64,000 nt of DNA. Origin: Lichenostomus cassidix. Taxonomy: Eukaryota > Chordata > Aves > Passeriformes > Meliphagidae. The stretch lies in the NCBI GenBank assembly GCA_008360975.2, contig CM039211.1:65004565-65068564 (forward strand), given 5' to 3'. The translations under genes and the position numbers were made by a program. Under the pieces are notes generated by a model. The model saw only the letters and a program-made list of their open reading frames with translations. It made no database searches and was not told the DNA's origin. Shown piece by piece: positions 52,401-61,400 of the stretch (position 1 is the first letter of the stretch; every line of letters starts with the position of its first letter).

Positions 52401-55400
52401 CATTCATTGCCATCTTATACCCCCCTCTTGATACTTTTGCGCTGTCAAGTTACTGTCAAGAGTTACTGTGTTGTGACAAATGTTGTTCACCTCATGGGAG
52501 TTCTGTGCTGTGTCCACAGCAACTCAAGAAGGGTGTGGTGACGCTGACGGTGCGCACACGGCTGCGCAGCCCCAGCCTCACGCCCTGCGTCACCCCCACC
52601 TTGCTGAGCCGCTCCAGCTCCCCCAGCTCCAGCGCCAGCGGCAGCGTGCCCGTCCCCGGCCTCGAGGAGCCCGAAGGCTCCTCCTCCAGCCGCAAAGGAC
52701 CTGGCCCCAAGGACAGGATCGTCATGGACGTGACACTTAACAAAGGTGAGGGTCCATCAAAATGGTCTGGGAGAACGAATCACGGTTTCTTAGGGAAGCT
52801 TTTGGGAATAGGCTAGAGACTCTTATTCTGGTGCCCCCACACCTGTGCCTCTTTGACCTTGAACCTCTTACAAGTTGCAGTCAGTGTCCATGCTGCTGAA
52901 AGAGGGAGGCTGTGAGATACCAGGCAAAATGTAAATCAGCCTCTTGGCAGCCTAAGTGGCCATGCCCTTCTCTTAAAGGGCATTTCTGGGGAAGGCAAAG
53001 CTGCACAGTGTTGAAAAGTTCCTAGATGACCTGTTTGAACTCCTCTGCAAGGGTTGCTGTCATTATTAATAATGGCTCATTATAAACTTGAGGCATATGT
53101 TATATGTGCTAGACAAATATGCCTATTTTTAAGACTTAAACTATAGTGATTTGAAAGGTTGTATTCAAAATTTTGAGAGAGAATGTAATATGTCCAGTAA
53201 TTCCTACTTTAGGGATGTTGTTACCTGAAGGAGAGCAAAGGTGAATGTGGAGAGAGGTGATCATTAAACCAGAGATAATGCCTTGCCTTCCTTTGTGCTT
53301 CTTTGTTGTGGAATGCCATACAGGTATTTAACAAAAGAGAGCAATACAATTGGCAGGATCTTCTGTGCTCATGTTTTCTGCTATCATTTTAAGTGACATC
53401 TTGATTGGATTGCTGCCCCTACTCCTTTGTGCCTGGGACCAAATCAGACCTTGTGTGACATTTCCAGGAGGTTCCCACGGCGCAAAGAGTATTTTCTGAG
53501 AGTGATGAATCTCAAAAAACAGTCAGGATCAGCTATTTTCAATCCTGATTTCCACTTGTTGGACTTGGCTTCCTGACTGACTGCACCTAGGGCCAGCCCT
53601 GAAACAATAGCATGAGCCCTGAGCTCAGATGAGATGTGGGAACACAAACACTTGTGTGTCCTGTGTGATTGCAATCTGCCACGTTTCTTTGTACTTCTTG
53701 TTTTTCACAGAGCCAGGGGTTGGGCTTGGCATTGGTGCCTGTTGTCTCACACTGGAAAACAGTTCTCCCGGGATATACATTCACAGCCTGGCCCCAGGAT
53801 CAGTGGCTAAAATGGATGGAAGATTAAGGTTAGTTAAAGCAGAAACATGCTGGAGTGGTTTTACAATAAAATCGATTGAGACTTTGTTTTCACCAATCAG
53901 TTGACATAGCAGGGAGGAAATTTATACCTAAGAGTTCACCAAAAAGAAAACATTTAAATAAAGACATTCCAAAGTCATATTAAATACCCAAGAAACATTA
54001 TTCTCTGTTCTGGAAACAGCGTGATCATTAAGTTCTGGGTTGTTTGGTTGTTCTTTTAAAAAAGTTCTCCATACAGAAAGCTGAGCCTAATAGCACCCTT
54101 TGAAAAAGGGGAGCAGCAATAAGTGCAGCCTCATGCTTTTTTGTGAGAGCTGGAGCCAGAGACCCCAGACTGGGAGGAAATTTGCAGAGCTCTGCTAAAA
54201 GCTCAGTCACCTGAAACTCTCCTAAAAAGAGCTGGGGTAGATGTTCTTGCAGCTGCCTGTGTCTGTGGCTGCAGCAGTGCTTTTCTGCCCTTATTCTCGG
54301 TCTGGCAGGATTGCTGCAGGCTGACCAGTCCAACTCACTCTGTCATGGAGTTGAAATGTCTTTAGGAAGCAGTCATTCCCAGGGTTCCCTTATGCTTTAC
54401 CTTGTATCAAGTGACAGAAACTTACTTGCTTTTCCTCTTGTGGAAGTTTCGTCTTTGAAAACCATTGAGGAAACCTTCCTGCATAATGTGTTCCTGCATA
54501 AATGCTGGTGAGCACTGGGAGCATGGCTCCTGAGGGGAGTCTATTCTGAAGACATGCTGGGACTGTGTGATCCACTTTGAATGTGTGGTGTGAGCACTGC
54601 TGCAGAGAGGCTGAGCAAATGCCTTGCTTTCACATTGCTAGAGAGTGCCTTCTGTTTCCTTTGCTCACTAGGAAAACTCCAATAGAGAAATTTGATTTCT
54701 TGGAATAGAGGAAGAAGATAATTTTATGGTGGCATTGCTGCCAAAACCCTTGGAAGTTCCTATCAAATAGAAATGTCTGTAAGAGACAGCATTTAATGGT
54801 AACTTGCTTTCCTGTAGGCCCCTTTGGAAAACATTGCAGTGCTGGTTACGTCTGTATATAACAGCTGTATTGTGTATTAGGTTTACGTGATTGATTATAT
54901 CCAGGCATGCTTCCCAGATTTTTAGCTTGCTTCTTTGAGATGTTGCTTCTGTTGTCCCATCAGTGATTTATGGCTTCATAGGCCAAGACTTACAGGATGG
55001 TTTTGATTTTTTGAAAACATTGTTAATCAAATGCTGGCTTTGCAATGCCAGGGGAGGTTTGAATCCAGCTCCACTGCATCTGAGCTCCCCCTCTCAGTCA
55101 TGTGGCTGTGTGACTCCATTTGTGTAAGTCTGAAGGATGAGCAGAGCAGTGGCATAATTGCACAGCTGATAGGTCACCTTTGCTTTCTTGAGCCTGCACT
55201 AGAAGTGCAGGATACTGAATTGCAGTCGTTACATTGTCTTAGGTGTGTGTACTCATAGTGTAAACACGTTATTGTCACAAGTAGCTCAACATAAGCCAGC
55301 AGTAGTAGATTCTTTGAGAGTGTCTATTCAAAACAAATGTTTCAGGAATTATGGAGAATGCTTTAATGATATCCCTAGCTGATTATATTTTCTTTTGAAT

Positions 55401-58400
55401 AGTTCCAGATGTCTGAGCACCATAAGCAAGACTTAAGAAAGTGGGAAAACAAAACTAAACAATCATACAGTCATAGAATGGTTTGGGTTGGAAGAGATGT
55501 TAAAGATCATCTTGTTTCAAACCCACTGCCATGGGCAGGGAACCTTCCACTAGGTCAGGTTACTCAAAGCTCCATCCAGCCTGGCCTCAAACACTTCCAG
55601 AGCTTCTCTGGGCAACCTGTTCAGTGCCTCACCACCCCGACTGTAAAGAATTTCTTCCTAAAATCTCATCTGATCCTGCCCTCTTTCAGTTTAAAGCCAA
55701 ACTTCCTTGTCCTATCACTACATGCCCTTGTAAATCACACAGTGTGTTTTCCTTTCAGGAGAGTTTTGTTTTGCTTTTTCTTTTTCCTTTTTAATGGATT
55801 CTATATGTTAATTTTTAGCAAATACAGGCTTACCAAGCTCAATTTTTTCCTGGAATCATTTCATAAATTCATATCTAAATAATGAATTTCTTATCAGTGT
55901 TTCTGTTAAGTAATTCAATATGGTGTGAAGGAATAGCCCATGTGAATCTAATTTTTCCTCTTCTCTGCTCAATAAGTATCTGAATGCAGAACTGGAATTA
56001 AAGCTTGCTTTCACTCTGGTCCAAATGTAGCCAGTTTTCTTGGTTGATTTAATAGAGATTTTTGCACTGACAGTAAGTGCAGAAGGGATCTCTGAACCTC
56101 CCTTACGAACTCAACAGGACTTAAACCATTCACATCACTGGGAGCAGCAGCAAGACTGGCTTCTTGGAAAGTCACATCTTTTCCAGAACAAATGCATCTT
56201 TGAAAAATCTTGGTCATCAGTTGATAGTACACATTTTCTGCATGAAAGGTGGATGCAATTAGGTGACTCTGTGTCTCTCTGCAGCCGGGGTGACCAGATT
56301 CTGGAGGCGGATTCTGTGAGCCTGCGTCACGCGGCGTTAAGTGAAGCCTACGCAATCCTGAGTGAGTGTGGACCAGGACCGGTCAGCCTAATCATTAGTC
56401 GTCATCCTAACCCAAAGGTGAGGAGAAAATGAGTGAGTGTATCTGGGTTGTTTTCATTTGACGCTGTAATTTGAGTCTTGCTGTCGGAAAAGCAGAAAAG
56501 GAAGAAAATGGCTTTTTCTCTCTATGGCATGTATTGTGCAAGATGTCAGGATTGTAATGATGCTTCCCAGTTTTGTAAGTCATAGTGATGCTGGACTGTC
56601 CCTGCTGCTTTTCACTTAGTCACCCACTGATCAAATGCAGTTTTCCTGGAACTACTTGAATGGAGTGTTCCCATCTTTCTTGGTACTTGGATGAAATCAC
56701 ATCAAAAATACAGCACAAGACGTCTTCCTCCTAGAAGTTATTTTGCAGTAACTTTGTCTTTGAGTAGAATATCATTTAGGGCCAGGAATGTAAGTATCAA
56801 CAGCTTGAATTGATCAACTATAATAAAGTAAAATCTATCCAAAGATCAAAGTTTTCCTTCAGGAATTAAAACGTGAGAATTTGGAGTGTACTGCTACTGA
56901 ATCCATGCAAGGTCAATTTGGAAATAAGGCTGTATTTACAAAGTAAGTGTTCTCAAGCATTTTTTAAAAATTGATGATAGAAGATGAAAGCACATTAGCC
57001 AAGCTATAGGGAATAACAGCTTCTTTTATTTCAATATTTCAAAGAATTTCATGAGTGTACAAAACCTTCCTGTTTAAACAGGAATGAAGCTGTAAAAATA
57101 TTTGCATTAGTGGGTCCAGAAAGCTCTGACTTTTGAACTCATAACTACAAATGGAGGTCTTAATAAAGTCATATCTCGGAGAACTCAGGTCTCTTATTTT
57201 GTAATTAATCATGTATTTTCTGCTAAATCAAATACACAATCAACAAATAGGGGTCTATTTGCCAGAGTTTATTATCTTTGCTGGAAGGACTTGTGCTGCC
57301 AGAAAGAGAGAGGCTGTGGTTCTCTTAAAGGTAAGCACAGAGAGGGTAAGAATTGGGCTTATAGCCTAAGGCAACAGTATTTCTGGTGAGTCTGTGTGCT
57401 GTGCTGAACCAACACAATGGTTCAATGTGGTTGCATTATTAAGGCAGACAGACTTTTTGGAGAGTCTGTAAAGAGCATGAAATGAAAACACCATGCTGTA
57501 GAGCCTGCCCTTTCTCATCTGTCCTTCTTGCTGTGGTGGGGTCTTGAAAGCTGATGAGTGACCTAACCTGGTGTCTGCTGAAAGGATGAACTGAGTTAAG
57601 CTAATTGCTTGCTATTACTCCCTCTGGCAGAGGGAAACTATTAAGTGGCTCCTATTACAGTTTTCCATAAGTGGTATTTAAGATGACAACAAAGTCGTTG
57701 CCAAGAAATGTATGAAAAGCTAAAAGTTGAGCTGGAGAGACCCTAAAGCATTTTTCCAGTATTGAATCCATAATCCAGGCAGTATTGAATCCATAATTCT
57801 CATAGCTGGATCTCTGGAGGAGTGTCCATATGGGAACCAATATTTATTGTCATGTTACTGTCACCCATTTTCTGAAAGCACTGGAGGATCTGTAGATAAG
57901 TGTGGGTATTTTATTTTTATTTTATTTGCTCTTAATAATACCCCAGCGTGCAGATGGGAGTTAGGAATTAGCTTGTCCCTTTCCATTTTGAACTGTCAGA
58001 GCCATAAAGGATGCTAAACATCAAAGTTGGCAGAGTTTGCAGAAGCATGGATTTTCGGTTAACTTTAAAAAAATACTGCAGTGTGCCCAGGAGTTGGTTT
58101 TACTCCTGGGATGTTTTTTACCAAAAGGTTTGTGTTAAGGCCATGGATCACAGTCTAAGGACTTGGTCCCTGTCGTGCAGTAACTCCCTGCAGTAACTCC
58201 CAGGAGCCCAGGGACTTTTGGTTTACTCTAAAGTCGTGACACAGGCTGGAACCAGATGTGTTTTTACAAAGGTTCATGTTGTTTTGAACATTTTTATACC
58301 TAATTTCTTATTTTATAACACAAAAGGTCCGTAGTACATTCTGCTGCTGAATATGTTTGCTTTGGTGTTTTCATGTACTTCCAAAAGAAATACCACAAAA

Positions 58401-61400
58401 CTTTCTTTCTTCTTGTTATTCTGAGTGAATATGGCATTTATGCTGTATTTAAACTGCTGAGTTTGCTTCAGAATCTCTCAAATCTTCATGGTTCAGGAAG
58501 ATTCAAGTTTGTAATCTCTATTTATGCTGAATTTTAATTCACTTAAAGCAATGTGCATAGAAAGTATTTTTGACAGAATTAATTTGCTTTCTGTTCTTAA
58601 ATATATATTCCTGCAGACTAGTTGTTCCTGTATAAAATTACATGTTTTCCAGTAATAAGAATTAAGTGTATGGCAGTAATTTAGGACTAAATTAGCAAGT
58701 ATGGTAAACCAGTATTTATTCTTAAACCAGAGAAACATTCATTACCAATTACTGATTTAGGTTTTCTTTTTAAAAGCAAGGAGAAATGAAAATTAAGAAG
58801 ACAGCCAATATTATAGGAAGTCTGGTATTCTTCCGGTAGGTTAAGTGTAGAATAGCTTAATTTTCTGATGTATGCTTGTACAAAGCAGCCTTTGTCTATT
58901 TTAAAGTCATATTTTCTCAACAAATCAATACACAGCTCTTAATTGAGTTAAAATTGTGCTGTAATAGTTTCATTTGATTTCTTTTAGTCTGGGATTGTTT
59001 TATTTGTTGGTATTGTGTGGCACTTGGATGCAGTCTTTCTGTAGCTGGCAGGCTTCTGCTTCCTGGTTTCTGCAGGAAAGTGGCACTGAGAGAATCTGAG
59101 TCAGGGGACAAGGACTTAGAAGCCCTCAGCTAGGTCTTATTTATTGCATCTTTAAAAATAGTGGCTTATGCAAAATGAATCATGTACTTGTGACAAGTGG
59201 TAAGACTCTTGTAATTTCATGTACCCTGTTTTTGCTTTGTCTTCCTCCCTACTTCAGGTTTCAGAGCAGGAGATGGATGAAGCAATTGCACGTACTACCC
59301 ACCGAGAGAGCAAGGATGTCAGCTCCTCTCACGTCACAGGTAGCAACATGCTCTCTTCTCTAGTGTGTGTCCTTTCCCAGATGCAGGAACAGTTAAGACC
59401 ATGCTCTGAAGTTCCCCAACATTAGTGTTTTGAGAGCCCTCAAAACAGCAGAACAGTCTCATCACTCCATCCACAGCAGAAATTTTAGCATAAACATCCA
59501 GTTCAGATGGATTAGCTCTGCAGCTTATGTTATTTCCTTTGTTTCACTAGGCTGCCATGACCTGAAAGTAGGGTCGTCAAGAGGTGGTTGCTCTCAATTT
59601 TTTTCAGGATGAGAGCAAGCACAATGTTCCAGTAGGGAAAGAACAGGAGTGATCTACTCCATCTGTGTACGCTTGCTCTTATCAATGGCAAAAAATCCCA
59701 CAAAATATTGTGACCATTTGAAAATGTCCGGGTGCTGCGCGCTGGACTATATGTTTTAACACCATTTTAATCTTTTAAGTCATGTCAAAATATATGCTCT
59801 AGCATCTCTGTGATGTGTTTGAACTGTATACTTAGCACTTCCTAAAATCTGGCAGATGAAAGCAAACTCTTGGCAATGGCAGAGTGACCAGTATGGTGAT
59901 ACTGAAGCAAAAATGTTAGCTTTGTTATGATCCCCTTTATGTGTGTGTCAGTTGAGACCTACTTTGAAGCTGACCTTGCCAGTGGCTGCTAATTTGTCTT
60001 TTGAGGTTGCCCCTAGTCAGCAGCACGCTCCAACAGGTGGGGAAGACCATCTTCTGCTCAACTCTTGTTCACAGCAGGGCCTGGCTGGCGTAACTTGTGT
60101 TGGTGGTAACATTCCTTCTGACCTGACGGTGAGAGGTTGTGAAATATTAAATTAATCTCACTTTAGGAAAGCAATTCACGTAATAAGTAAGTGGGATTAA
60201 ACGTAGCCACCAGCTCAGAAGGTGAATGGGAAGCTTGTTTGGTTGTATGGGCCACAACTTTAATTTTTGGCATCTGTCTAACCTGTGTTTAACAGGAGCT
60301 GTACAAAAGAGTCCATCTCCTAGTGTGAAGGCCAAACAAGGAGAGACCTCATCTCCCCTCAGCTGGACTATGAAACGCTTCTTGGAGCCAGCGAGCCGGG
60401 TAAAAGGATTAGATGCAATAAAAATACAGTCTGCTTCAAATTCAGCTTTTACTGAAGCTCTTACTTGGTCAAGGGGTTCAAAACCATCCTTTATGCTCCT
60501 TCCCCATCATGGGCTTCATAAAAGGGTTTATTTCTTGTGTTACACATCTGTGACAGCAGCAAGCTCCTGTTGGTCTGTGTGACTGTAGCCTTTGGGAGTG
60601 ATGTGCAGAGCACGGCAGAGAAGGCTGTGGGGTCCCACCTCCTGCCACTCCAAGGCACCACTGCTTGTGGGACACAAAGTTAGCAAGAGTGACCTGAGCC
60701 TGTGGGCAGAAAGCTGAGACTAAGTCCCTCTATATAGCCATTGTAGTGGAAAAATCTCTTTTTTTTTCCTGGGAAAGCGAAGGAAGCCATAGACAGCCTG
60801 TCCAGAGGTAAAAAGCCTTCCCTTCTCTCAGTGCAGAATGTGTATAAAGAGAACTGTGAAAGTGAATGCTTTCGTCCCTTGTTTCTGCACTGAACCACAC
60901 ATGCAAAGTCGTGGGATTTGGAATTCTTTTTTATTTATTGTCTTGGCTAAAAATGTGTTGATGTGCAGTGTTTCAGCCATCCAGTTTCAACAGTTTGGCT
61001 CTCAATATACTAAAAAGTCCTCTGTTTTAAAATTTGGCTTTAAGCTTCCTTTACTGACCCAGCAATGTGAGTGGAGTGTGTGGTGCTCACATGCAGACAG
61101 GGACTTCAAGCATGGATGACAGCTGGTCACCAGGCTCACTTCTCTTCAGCAGGGATCTGTCAGCTCTGAGGCAGAGCTTTCCCAGTACTTCTCCCACGAT
61201 GGGACGAGCCATCTCCCCTTCTCTGATGCTGTGCCTGGCTCGTGTGATGAAGAGCAGCTCCGTCAGAAGAACAGGAACAGTTTGTTGGACGATGGCTCTC
61301 TCCTCTCTGGCAACCTGAGTAAGTGATGCAGATGTGTCTGGTCATTGGGGTAATGGGGGAGAGTCACTGAGTGCTGGGCTCCTGTACAGGAGAGCTCTGG

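Noticed and set aside
60021..60128. 108-nt segment with a fair acceptor and gtgaga donor and a protein-like frame
   Set aside because: The protein-like frame is not the one dictated by the phase 1 intron. The required frame contains a stop near the end.
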